Source of the DNA: Cavenderia fasciculata | Lineage: Eukaryota; Evosea; Eumycetozoa; Acytosteliales; Cavenderiaceae | Length of the DNA stretch: 64,000 nt | Direction: 5' to 3' | NCBI RefSeq assembly: GCF_000203815.1 | Contig: NW_004457729.1 | Coordinates: forward strand, 310,674-374,673 | In this document: one piece after another, positions 1-10,516 of the stretch | Numbering within the stretch: the stretch's first letter is position 1 | How the letters are laid out: each line of letters opens with the position of its first letter | Position numbers and translations under genes: made by a program | The notes under the pieces: generated by a model | The model's input: the letters and a program-made list of their open reading frames with translations, nothing else | What the model was told of the DNA's origin: nothing | Databases searched by the model: none

Positions 1-444
1 ATTGTCATTGTCATTGTCTTTGTCCTCAACAACAAGTTTGAATAAATCAGTGAGAGAGAATCTTTCAATTGGTAGATAATAATCATCACGGTCTCGAATT
101 ATTTCATTTCCTAACATGTAAATTGATTGTTTGTTGATCTAGTTAAATTAAAGATGAAGTATTAGTCATCATCATCATGATCACACTAGATACAATGAGG
201 ATTGATTACATACAGTTGGTAAATGACAGTGCAAGACTAGATAATACAACCATAATATAGTCTTGTGACGATCATCATCTAAATAACCATCATATGTTTG
301 TTGAGCTCTACTCTTTTCTTCTACTTCTATTGTCTTGTTATTATTGTTCTTATTGTTATTGTTCTTATACTCTGTTTCAATACGTTCTTTAGATAGTTGA
401 ACAATCACTTGAATGAATGATTCAGGTGGTTCATTCTCATCCAT
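1..444 (-). CDS. L1: importin-5-like protein, 5' part only (cut by window edge)
   Basis: Exons 214-444 and <1-138 on the minus strand. Exon 1 starts MDENEPPESFIQVIVQLSKE, followed by an Asn-rich linker and the helix TILWLYYLVLHCHLPT, which matches the SWLLYLIVKGTYPT landmark of the other array members. The intron has a GTATGT donor and an AG acceptor before INKQSIYMLGNEI, the equivalent of IKDKAIQLLDRLL at the start of exon 2. This is the most divergent exon 1 in the array: the SWLL motif has become LWLYY. The rest of the gene lies left of the window, so I cannot say whether it is intact. By family it would be a cytoplasmic-nuclear shuttling import receptor. Confidence 0.7.
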
Positions 445-550
445 CTCTCATTCTCTCTATGTACCTCTCTCTCTCTTTTGAGCAAAAGAAAACAAAATAA
501 AATGATATAAAAAATATACTATAAAAAAAGATATATTTTATTTATTTGTT

Positions 551-2335
551 TTACGAAGTACTGGCTCTTTTTAATTTTAGATCCATTTTCTTTTTAGATT
601 TGTTCCATTTCCTTTTTCTTATGATATACATAGTTGATGCGATGGCAATGGCAGCAGCTACAATACATCCAACTACTATGCCTGCTATTTGACCAATTGT
701 CAATCCACTGGTAGGTGTCTTGCAAGTTGAATCGCTCATATCTCCTCCTCCACCATCGACATTAATCAAGTGAACGAAATTTGGATCAAGTTGAACATAT
801 GTATTGTAATAAGGTACATCCAACCCAATATAATTTGTTGTGTATGATGATGATGGTGAGGAGGATGAAGATGAAGATGTACTATTGTCAATGTAATCTG
901 TTAAAATTTGATTGTTGATAGTTGCTATTCTATCATCTAGAATTCCTCTTCTAATAAATTGACCCCAAAGACTTTTGTCATCGATATTTAACTTTATCCA
1001 ATCTAAATTGTTTTGTTTGTCTCCACCATATCCATACTCTCTAGATGAACATTCAGAATCATAGGTTGCCTCAACCGAAGTCTTTAACACCACTTGTAGA
1101 GTATTCGTAACAGTGTCAAATGGATACGCTGAAATACCAATAGAAATCTTTGTACTTGTTGCAGGTATATTTATGGTTTGATTGGCAAATTCTACTTGAC
1201 TGTCAACTGCAAACCATTCAATCGTTACTTTAACTAATGTTTTTGTTTGTTGTAGAATGGTTTGATATTTTAATTCAATTGAAGAGTTGGTATTATTAAT
1301 ATTATTTGGAGTTGTAACATTTAATGTCCAAATCTTTGGTATGTACTCTTGGAATACTGTTCCGTCCATTGTTAACTCTCTAATTGCTACAACTGCAATG
1401 ACTGATCGAATGACTGTGGTTGCATTATCTTTGACTATAATATCAATGATTGGTGATGTTTGGTTGAATGTTGGTTGATCGACATTGATGACGGTCGATT
1501 CACAAAAGAATCCTGACCATCCCGAATTACACAGGCAACCGTCAAATGTACACTGTCCATTGCCAGTGCAGTTGACCGACGACGACGATGGGGACGGAGA
1601 ACATGCAGTTGGTGTGGGCACAAATACGGATAAAAGTGGTGGTGGGAGCTGGATTGGCATGACAGTGAAGGGGTGCTCCACGTTATCGGTCGCAGTTCGT
1701 CTCAAAGTGACGCGAACTGGACGATCAACAACCGCCAATCTAGGATTATACTCCATAAACACCATGATGTGATGTGCCATGGTAATCGTGTGTAGTTGAC
1801 TGGTACCATTACCATACTCGATCACTCCAACGAGTTGTTGTGCATTATCACCAAACCCTTTTCCACGAATAGTGATAATCTCGATATCAGTCTGTACAGG
1901 CACGTTTGATGGATAACTATAGAACCCTTCTACACCTGTAATCGATGGAATATCCAATGAATAACCAACTTGAATCATTGAAGTGAATCCAGAAGTCTCT
2001 AACCTCAAAGTAGAGTATCCAATCAGATTATCCAACTTGTCTCTCAACCCATAGACCGACAAGTATATATCCCCATCATTGACACCAAATCCAAGTGGCA
2101 GTGTACAATTGTAATCAAAGAATGATGATGATGTTTTTACCGTTGGTTCAACTACCAATGATTGTCCAAATCTATCTAATAAATAAATAGTTGGGTATCC
2201 CTTCAATCCAATGCCATCATCCACAGCCGTCAAATTAAATTGAATCGTTCTATCATTTGATCCATTATTATTTAAAGATTTGGATATTATTATTGTTCTT
2301 TTTTCTTTGTTTTTGATTATGAACGCAAAAATTTT
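551..2335 (-). CDS. EGF/ComC-type membrane protein, apparently 5'-truncated
   Basis: One open frame ends at 551 and is open up to a stop at 2336-2338. No ATG lies between that stop and the conserved part (the nearest start-like codon is TTG at 2231-2233), and no signal peptide is visible. In order the protein has a beta-rich region, an IPT/TIG-like segment (IRGKGFGDNAQQLVGVIEYG), one EGF-like module (CTGNGQCTFDGCLCNSGWSG), a long ComC-type beta domain ending near VPYYNTYVQLDPNF, a membrane span (IGQIAGIVVGCIVAAAIAIA) and a short Lys/Arg-rich tail. Dictyostelid relatives are type I surface proteins with a signal peptide and more extracellular repeats, so the N-terminal half seems to be missing. 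Only about 110 bp separates it from the end of L2, leaving little room for an upstream exon. It may be a decayed duplicate of the gene at 6800-10453 or its relative. An unseen upstream exon is the alternative. Confidence 0.65.
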   Translation of the reverse strand, partial: KIFAFIIKNKEKRTIIISKSLNNNGSNDRTIQFNLTAVDDGIGLKGYPTIYLLDRFGQSLVVEPTVKTSSSFFDYNCTLPLGFGVNDGDIYLSVYGLRDKLDNLIGYSTLRLETSGFTSMIQVGYSLDIPSITGVEGFYSYPSNVPVQTDIEIITIRGKGFGDNAQQLVGVIEYGNGTSQLHTITMAHHIMVFMEYNPRLAVVDRPVRVTLRRTATDNVEHPFTVMPIQLPPPLLSVFVPTPTACSPSPSSSSVNCTGNGQCTFDGCLCNSGWSGFFCESTVINVDQPTFNQTSPIIDIIVKDNATTVIRSVIAVVAIRELTMDGTVFQEYIPKIWTLNVTTPNNINNTNSSIELKYQTILQQTKTLVKVTIEWFAVDSQVEFANQTINIPATSTKISIGISAYPFDTVTNTLQVVLKTSVEATYDSECSSREYGYGGDKQNNLDWIKLNIDDKSLWGQFIRRGILDDRIATINNQILTDYIDNSTSSSSSSSPSSSYTTNYIGLDVPYYNTYVQLDPNFVHLINVDGGGGDMSDSTCKTPTSGLTIGQIAGIVVGCIVAAAIAIASTMYIIRKRKWNKSKKKMDLKLKRASTS

Positions 2336-2446
2336 TCACCTCTAATGGATCTTTTCCTCCACTCTATTTTTCATCGTAAATGGTACTTGTCATTGACAAA
2401 AAAAAATTCAAATATCTTTTCCAATTATTATTAATCTGTCCTTTAT

Positions 2447-5400
2447 TTATTCGCGAGCAAGTTCTTTTAAATTTGATAGCTGGTCTTTTGTATCTAATGG
2501 AATAATATCCCAATTTGATTGGATTGAATCTTTGATAAATAACCAAGCCCGAATGAGTATTATTTTCTCAAATCTTTGACATCGTGCCAAATAGTTTTGG
2601 ATGATTTGGTGTATCTTGGCAACGTGTTGGTATTCTTTACCAAAACATTGGTTGGGATAGAGACGGATAATGGTACAAAGGTTATCAATGACAAGGGATA
2701 TCTCTTTTTCTTCGGAGAGGGGTTGAAAAGTGGCAAGGAAACTGTCTTTATGAGTGAGGGGAAGATGGTTCAACCATTTTGGAATAATGGTACAGACATG
2801 ACTGGCAACTTGTGGCACATTTCTAATGATTCTACCAACACTCACAATGACAGTTTCCGTGACATCTTTTTTATCCTCTACATATGCATTTGGTGCATAG
2901 GTGATAATGTCAAACGCCTGTAATACTTGCATTACCCAAGGTGAGAATCTGTCTTTGGTAATTTGTGCTGCCACTCCAAGTGCATAGGAAGCAGAATTTT
3001 GTTCCATGACACCAGTTAGTGTAAGACACTTGATAATAGTTGGTATGATCTGTGGAAATGTGTTGATGGCATCTTCACCACCATACTCACAATAGCGTAC
3101 CAAAAAGGAGAGGATTCCTTCATTGATAATTCTCCTTTCTTCTTCTTCTTGCCCGATACCCTCCTCCTCGTCATCATCATTATCATCTTGATCACCTTGT
3201 TCTTCTTGGTTGTCTCGTAACTTTTGACAAGACTTTACCAAGAGATCAGATGTGATGAGGGGTGCTGCCATGACACTGTTTTGTTTGAGGAGCATGCCAA
3301 TCATCTCGTATCCGCTGGACAACGCTTCAACGGTTAGAGTAGGAACATCTGCAATGTCTTCATCGTCAGCTACTATCTCTTCGTTGCCACCACGCACTTG
3401 CTCTGCAATATAGTACATTCTTTTCTCGACCTTGGTAAATGTGTCTAGCACTAATCTAGTCTGGTCAAGTGTCATTGCTTCTTTACCCATCACTCTTATA
3501 AGAGTGGTTGCAATGTCCAAAGCACTTGATATGACAAATAGGCATGGTTCAACAGGACACAATAAAAGTACTGTATTGAGAGACATACCAAATAATCCGA
3601 GTGTCTTGTCACTACGTGCACCAAAATGTAGTTTAGACAGCTTGACACAAGTAGGTAAACTATCAAAGGACCGGTTTCGGATCTCTGCACTGATTCGACA
3701 TTGGACCAAATAACATAGTGCGACTGCTAGCCCATGAACGAATGGAGCCAATGGTATATAGTCTATATAATACGATTCAAACATGATACCGTCATTCAAA
3801 CTATCCAGTGTCTTGGTAATCCTTTCAATGTTGAGTGATGATTCTTCTGTTATTCCCCACTGGGGTAACGGTGTCTCTAGTATCTTGATAGCCATCCTAA
3901 TGAGCATTGGTAAATACACTGCAAACGATTTACCAGCCATTTGCATAAACAAACTAGACGCTCTGAAAACATCGATCAAATCAATCGACTTTTCATTCTT
4001 TCTGACAAACTGCATAAATTTGTTCAAGTCTTTTGAAAATGTTGTCTCGCGCATTATATAGCTACACAATGAAAATGCCTTGATTAAACGACTTGACAAT
4101 ATTCTTGATTTATAATGTTTTTCAAACAAATTTAATAAAATACCAACAATATTTCCAGAATACTAAAATAATTTAATTAATTAATTAATTAATAAATTAT
4201 TTAATAAATAAATACATATTTTTTAAACTAAATCTAAATCTAAATCTAATCTTGTTTTTTATAATTAATATTATTATTATTATTTTTTTTAAAACTTACA
4301 TGTATAAATATTTTAGAACCAGTTTTTAATACTGATATAAATGATAGTAATGCATTTTCAACGATAACTAATTTTGGTGATTGAAATAGTCTTTCAAATA
4401 ATCTATATAATCCCTCCTTTACATTATCGTCAACGATAACATCCATATCGATCATTGCTTTAATCAATATACAACAACGAGTTTGTATACTTTCATTTGG
4501 GTCGTTCATTGGTTTTCCAACAATCGCTTGAAATATTTCATCACTTGATTCAATCATCAATTCTTTAAATTCTTTTGTAAATTGAATTAAACATTGTAAT
4601 GATGCCCATCTAACTCTAATATTTTCATCATTAACAACTAATTTTAATACTAATCTAAAATAAAATAAATAAATAAATAAATAAATTAATTATTATTTTA
4701 ATATTTTACATACTTAAAAATAATTGGAAATTGTTGTGTCAAAATATCAGGATTGATCGAGTCGTAGAATTTAGATAAACTAATTAAAGCAGAGTATCTT
4801 TGTTTCCAAGAGTGTTGTTGAGAATTTAAAAGGACGTTGAGTTGATTGAAAATGTGTACTTGTGCTCGATGATCCTGACCAAGTACACGCAAGAATCGAC
4901 CAAAATGAGAAATAACATCCAACAAACGATTGTCTAGGTGATAGTCTATATCTCTGGTTGGATTCCTCGGTATGAGATCATGATAATGTTCAATCTTTGA
5001 ACTGCTATCTGTCCACTCTTCCAATTCAATGTCTTTTACATTGGACAACCACTCGTACATACAAGAGATAATTCTTTCAAGGTGATGGTCTGTAAATTTG
5101 TTTGGAGATCTAGAAGCTATTTGAAAGAAATTGGGAAACATGATACTTTTAGTTGCATGGTCTCCTTTAAAAAACAATTGAATCATGGTGTCTATGATTT
5201 GTTGAATGAGTTGATGCATTGCTGGATCTGGATAGTCTCTAATAAGGATACTAGTCAGGTTACGTAAAAGATTGTCAAAGAATACTTTTTGAGTATCTAG
5301 ATCGATTTGTACTAGCATTGATAACAGTATAGGTATATATGATCTATACTGATCATCTGACTGACGTTTAAAAAAATCAAACTTGTTGATCATCTTTACC

Positions 5401-6058
5401 AACATTTCTTGTTTCTCCTTTTTAAAGTTATCATACTTTGATAATACTTTAATCAATCCTCTTTCATTATCTTTTAATCCTTCTCCCTCTTTTCCATTTA
5501 TAATTATATCCAATTCATTCCAACTACCTATGAATGAATAAATAAATAAATAAATCAATAAATAAATAATGTATGTTCATTAAAAATGTTCAACAAAAAG
5601 AGTGAGCAAGTTTAATGTAGATATATTGGTTAACATAACATACATCTAGGTAATAAATAAATTGCAAGTGATTCAATGATTCTAAATAAATGACGTCCAA
5701 AAGTATCTGTAAGATTTGTTGTTGTCTTTAGCAACTCGATTGTTTCAACCTTTAAAGCTTCTAATACTTCTTTTGACAATACTCTAATAAGATGTTTTCC
5801 TTCTTTTGTCAAATGTCTAGAAAGTAACTGTATTGCTTTATCTTTAATCTGTGTTTTAAATACATAAGATGATCAAAAGAGAGAGAGAGAGATGATCAGT
5901 AATCAAGATTGATATATATGATTGATATTATCATCATTAGTATGCAACTTATTTACATACAGTTGGGTAAGTCCCGTTTACTATTAAATAGAGTAACCAT
6001 GATACTACTTGTTCAGGTTTATCTATAATATACTTTTTGTATTGTTGTTTTGATGATG

Positions 6059-6092
<34 letters not shown>

Positions 6093-6173
6093 TTCTTTAT
6101 GTTTCAGCTGCTTCTCTTCTTCTCTTGCTAAAATGACAACAGTCTCTATAAACTCTTCATCTGGTTGTTGCAT
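2447..6173 (-). CDS. L2: importin-5-like import receptor, intact five-exon copy
   Basis: Exons, in transcript order: 5961-6173, 5644-5848, 5527-4714, 4300-4654 and 2447-4162, giving 1100 aa. Frames join cleanly with intron phases 0, 1, 2, 0. Exon 1 starts MQQPDEEFIETVVILAREEE, has a ten-Asn tract, and ends SWLLYLIVNGTYPT. Exon 2 is IKDKAIQLL onward. Exon 3 starts SWNELD and holds LEEWTDSSSKIE and QRYSALISLSKFY, the counterpart of the importin-5 segment around WKYRHAGLMALSAI. Exon 4 has NDENIRVRWASLQCL (importin-5: PRVRYAACNAVGQ). Exon 5 carries the C-terminal landmarks SYALGVAAQITKDRFSPW, IIRNVPQVASH and PKWLNHLP. An acidic insert sits near 3150-3205. Importin-5 family members carry ribosomal proteins and histones into the nucleus with RanGTP; cargo of this paralogue is unknown. 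It shares a 626-bp divergent upstream region with the surface-protein gene at 6800. The E4/E5 intron uses a GTAAGT donor. Confidence 0.87.
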
Positions 6174-6799
6174 AATAATATATCCTATGTATGAATTTTA
6201 TTATTATTCTTTTGATTTCAGCTTTTCACTATTATGAAGACTGACAGTGTGGTCTCCTTTTGTATCTATTTTATTAATCAACAAGTATTATTTATTATCT
6301 ATATAACTAAATACGAATCTGATAATCGTGAAGTACTATAACATTTATCATTATTATTTTTAAAAATATTCATCGTTATCAAGTTAAAAAGATAGAAGAT
6401 ATATGCTTGTACCAGGTATTATACATATTATATTAGCAATGACAATGATCTTAGTATTCTTTGAATGAAAAAAGTATTAGTAGTATGGTTTGACAAACAC
6501 ACATGTGGCTTCTAACTATACGTTGTTTGGGTGGCTTCTTCAACGATTAGATATATTTTTTCAAAAAGTGGCTGCACGAGGCCACCCATGATCAACCATC
6601 AGATCAAACCAAAACCCAACTCGCACCTTTAAATCTATTTTTATATGATGTGCAAGGTTACACGACAGCCGATTGGGTCGTAGAGGTTACACTCTTGCAA
6701 CAAAACAACAGACATTCCTTTTTGTTCTTATTTATTTACAGATAGAGAGAGAGATAGATAGATAGATAATAGTATTTATATTATATTATATCTAACTAG
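6174..6799. promoter_or_regulatory. Divergent intergenic region between L2 and the surface-protein gene
   Basis: These 626 bp separate two outward-facing start codons, so promoters of both genes must lie here. Most is AT-rich. The exception is 6505-6700, which is richer in G and C and contains GGGTGGC at 6529-6535 and its inverted copy GCCACCC at 6581-6587, plus CACACATGTGG near 6500. GT/CA-rich boxes of this kind resemble the G-boxes bound by the dictyostelid developmental regulator GBF, but that link is inference from the motif. A GATA-repeat tract (6741-6765) precedes the plus-strand start. No RNA gene is visible. Confidence 0.35.
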
Positions 6800-9700
6800 A
6801 TGATGAAACTATCAACACATTTTTCTTTATACTATTTAGTAGTAGTACTAGTACTGTTGTTAAGTCAACAACAAACAACATTTGTTAATAGTCAAACATT
6901 ACAATATGTTGTAGTATCAACCTATAAAACAGCTGGTTGTTTGGGTGCACCAGTGGTTGTGTTTTCCAATCCCCCAGGTATTTGTTATATTATAGATACT
7001 GGTTCTTACAAATACTCGTATGATCAAGCTGGTGGTCAAGCAAGTGTAACTCATTTCACTGATACTGGATGTACTGCCAATCCGACCCAAACATACGCCG
7101 ATCAGCTAGGTAACTGTGTTTCATACACCATCAACGGTAATACACTTTACAAGCAATTCGCATTGGCCACTCAACCACTACTCCAATTCCAAGGTTACAT
7201 ATCCTATGAAAAACATTATAATTTTAAGTATGCATATTTATATATTATCAATATTAATATTATATATTATAAATTATATTATATTTACATTTATTTCTAT
7301 TTATTATTTATTTATTTATTTATAATTTATTTAGTGATTGTACTGATAAGAATTTTGCAGCAAGAACTTTAATTAGTCCAAATCAAGCAACATGTTTATA
7401 CGCAGAAAGTTTTAATAGAATGATTAATAAGTTGACTATGCCAACTGGCGAATTCATGTCGTTGGACTATGGAAGGTTATCAGTTTGCGGCACACCAACT
7501 GGTACACTTGGATTTAACGCTGGTACCTGTTTGGGTGTACCTGGGGCTATCACATCCTACGGTATAGCATTTCCATGTGTTGTACCAACCCTGACAATGG
7601 ATCTAACATTGCCTGCCGTCCTTTCCACCAATAGAATTACTATCCCTGGTATTTCTACAAGCTGGAAAGCCTATTTGAACTACACCATGACCTCGTATAC
7701 CATCACCTATCAAATCGGTGGTGCCGGTACCGTATTTCCTGCCCATTCCAATTGTACTTCTACCACTGGTTGTACTTTTATTCTTCCATCACCAGCTCAA
7801 AGTATTACTATCAACGGATCACCAAATCTATATGTTCCAACTGGTCTAACTGCACCTTCATTCTCAAAGTCTTATCAATTACCTCCACGTAATATTAATA
7901 TATTTATATTGTAATTTTTATATTTATACATTTATTAATATATTTATTATTATATTTATATTTATTTAGCACCAACTGTTACATCTTTAAGTGTTACATC
8001 AAGAAAATCAACAAGTATTACATTTAATTATAATGTTGGTGATATTGGTATTGATGGAGCAGCTGCTGATACTACCTATATTGTAAAGTTGAATGGAACG
8101 ATTGATGTTACAGACCCAACTTGTATAGTCGGACCAACATGTACTATTTCCAATCTGTCTCCAGGTTCAACCCAAACTATTAGTGTACAAGCCAGTACCA
8201 ATGGTTATACAACACAAGCCTATTCCTCGAGTGTTACACTGTACCAAGAAATCACCGATATTGTAATAGAGTCTGCAACGATTAAAACAAAGAGCGTCTC
8301 TATTAATTATCACCCCATTTCAACTGATACAGCATTCCCAGTTGCCTTGTCCATCCTTGTCAATGGTCAACCAAAAGCCAGTTGTGATTCTAGTAGTTAT
8401 ACAACTAATGGGTGTTTGGTAGATCAACTAACTCCCAACACAACTAATATTATTACTATTACTGCATCTGCCAATGGTTATACATTCTCTAAAGATTTTA
8501 CCTATCTAACTTTCCCAAGTATGTAAATTAAATGATTATCAAAGTATAATAATATTTATTTATTTATTAATTAATTTTATTTATTTTTATATTTATAGGT
8601 TTAAATAATTATTCATTTAATATTACAAGAGTTGGAACTACCAGAATTGATGTTTCATTTGAATATCAAGGTGGAGTAGGTCCAGTTGTACAAGAAATAT
8701 CTATTCCTGGAGAAGGTCTTTGTATACCATTAGCAGTTGCTGGAACCTGTTATTTTAATGTACAACCAGATACTACATACACTGTTTCTGGTAAATTTGT
8801 AAATGACGGTACCTCTTTTTCGCTAACGCCACAAACAGTAACTACCTATCCACTGGTTAGCGGCTTGGAAGTAACTTTTGAACAAGTCTCTCTCGAATCA
8901 CTCAAGATTAGTTGGAGTTCGATAGGTGGTATTCCTCTGCTTACAACTTATAGTATCGATGTTGCTGGTACCAACTTTAGTAATCCCCCCTCGAACCAAA
9001 CACTCCTCTACCAATACCCAAACGGATATCCATACGGACAGACGCTCATAATTACCGTCAATGCTTTAAATGATGGTCTCATGATAACCAAAGAGGTTCC
9101 ATTTGTTGCTTTCCAATACCCATCGATTTCATATCAAATGTTTAAATTTATCAATACCCTCAATTTGACATGGAATCCTATGACTGGAGGTAATCCAAAC
9201 TCTCCAACCACCTACACATCATGGTTGCAGTACCAGAGCTCTGGTCCAAAAATCGAAAAATGCTCAGGCCAATCAATCTTTTATTGTCAATTCAATCATT
9301 TACTTGCTGGTTTGGAGTATAACCATTATTTAACTGTTAATAATTTCTTATTTTCTATTGATAGAAGAGGTGATGATTATACTTCTCAAGGTAAGTTAAA
9401 AAAACAAACAAACAAAAACAAAGATGGATTATTTATTAATTAATTTAATTTATTTTAGAAACTAATATTAGTTGTACAAATAATTGTAATAATCAAGGAG
9501 AATGTATATTGGGAAGTTGTGATTGTAATCAAGGGTGGGATGGTCCACAATGTGATATTGAATTATCAAATAATACATCTACCCCTCTTGTCTATTCTCT
9601 GACACCAAGTACTACAAGCAATACACCACCATCGGTGACAGTCTTTGTAAACAATACTGTTAAATACTCTATTGCATTGTTGAAAGTGTCTGAAGTCGAT

Positions 9701-10453
9701 ACCACTGATAATATCATTGTCAAGACACTTGACTTTTCTACTGGTAGTGCTGGCGGATGGCAATTGAATGGGCTAACAGCCAGCTATACCAATGCCAATG
9801 GAGTATCGATCCTTATCACCTTTGCTCAAACCAGTGCTGGTGAATCTAGTGTAGTCAGTTTCACAGGTAAGCCATACAATGTTACTGGTGGTTCGACACT
9901 ACTCAATATTACAGTTTCTGGTTGGACCTTTGACCTTGCTTCCAACTATTTGGATATTGAACTGTCAGTCTCTCACCCATCATCGATTTGTTCCGATTCT
10001 TCATGGTCTGTCTCTACCAATTCAACGTTTGTCAGTGAAAATAATCTTGCCTCTAGTTTGTTGATTGGTAACGACCCTAGCAACAATGAAACTACAGTAT
10101 TGCTCCAAGGAAAACTTGTAAACTCTGGCGTGGTTGACACTATCCCATCGGTTATCACCTACACCTCCTCTGGATCAAACAACACACCTACCACTCTTCT
10201 CACTATCCGTACTCCTTCATTTACACAATCGGTCACTGTTCAACCTGCATTCCACATCATCACCAAAAATATTACTATCAAACAATGTCCAAACCCCTCC
10301 ACTACCACTTCCACCACTTCTACCACTACCACCACCACCTCTACCACTACTACAACTGGTGATGATGGTAGTCTTGTATCTTTGGCAGTCCATCCCATCA
10401 TCCCATTAAACATTGCTGTTTTCTTTACAGTTATTTGTATTATTTTATTTTAA
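6800..10453 (+). CDS. Secreted FN3-like/EGF/ComC-type protein, probably GPI-anchored
   Basis: Five exons (6800-7227, 7335-7888, 7970-8518, 8599-9390, 9459-10453) give 1105 aa, all joined in frame at GT/AG introns of 68-107 bp. The start is the first ATG before a signal peptide (LYYLVVVLVLLLS); a second ATG follows directly. After a Cys-containing N-terminal region come several FN3-like beta repeats (for example PTVTSLSVTSRKSTSITFNY and LEVTFEQVSLESLKISW). An EGF-like module follows (CTNNCNNQGECILGSCDCNQ), then a ComC-type beta domain. A Thr/Ser-rich stalk (about 10303-10350) is followed by a hydrophobic C-terminus (NIAVFFTVICIILF) with no basic tail, typical of a GPI signal. The architecture is that of dictyostelid surface proteins used in adhesion or cell-cell signalling; a precise role cannot be read from sequence. 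It is convergent with L3, 63 bp away. Confidence 0.85.
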
Positions 10454-10516
10454 ATATTAATAAATAAATAATAAATATTTATTATTATCACTATCAATTT
10501 GATTTGTAATTATAAT

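Noticed and set aside
1287-1772. Plus-strand open frames opposite the EGF/ComC-type gene
   Set aside because: They are shadows of the minus-strand coding frame, which has recognisable EGF and membrane segments; they show no family features.
6037-6237. Leu-rich 66-codon plus-strand frame resembling a membrane peptide
   Set aside because: It is the complement of the poly-Asn linker of L2 exon 1; the Leu run is an artefact of the TTA/TTG repeat.
7116-7325. Second frame at the first intron of the surface-protein gene
   Set aside because: It overlaps exon 1 out of frame and runs into the AT-rich intron; the spliced model joins conserved beta-rich sequence instead.
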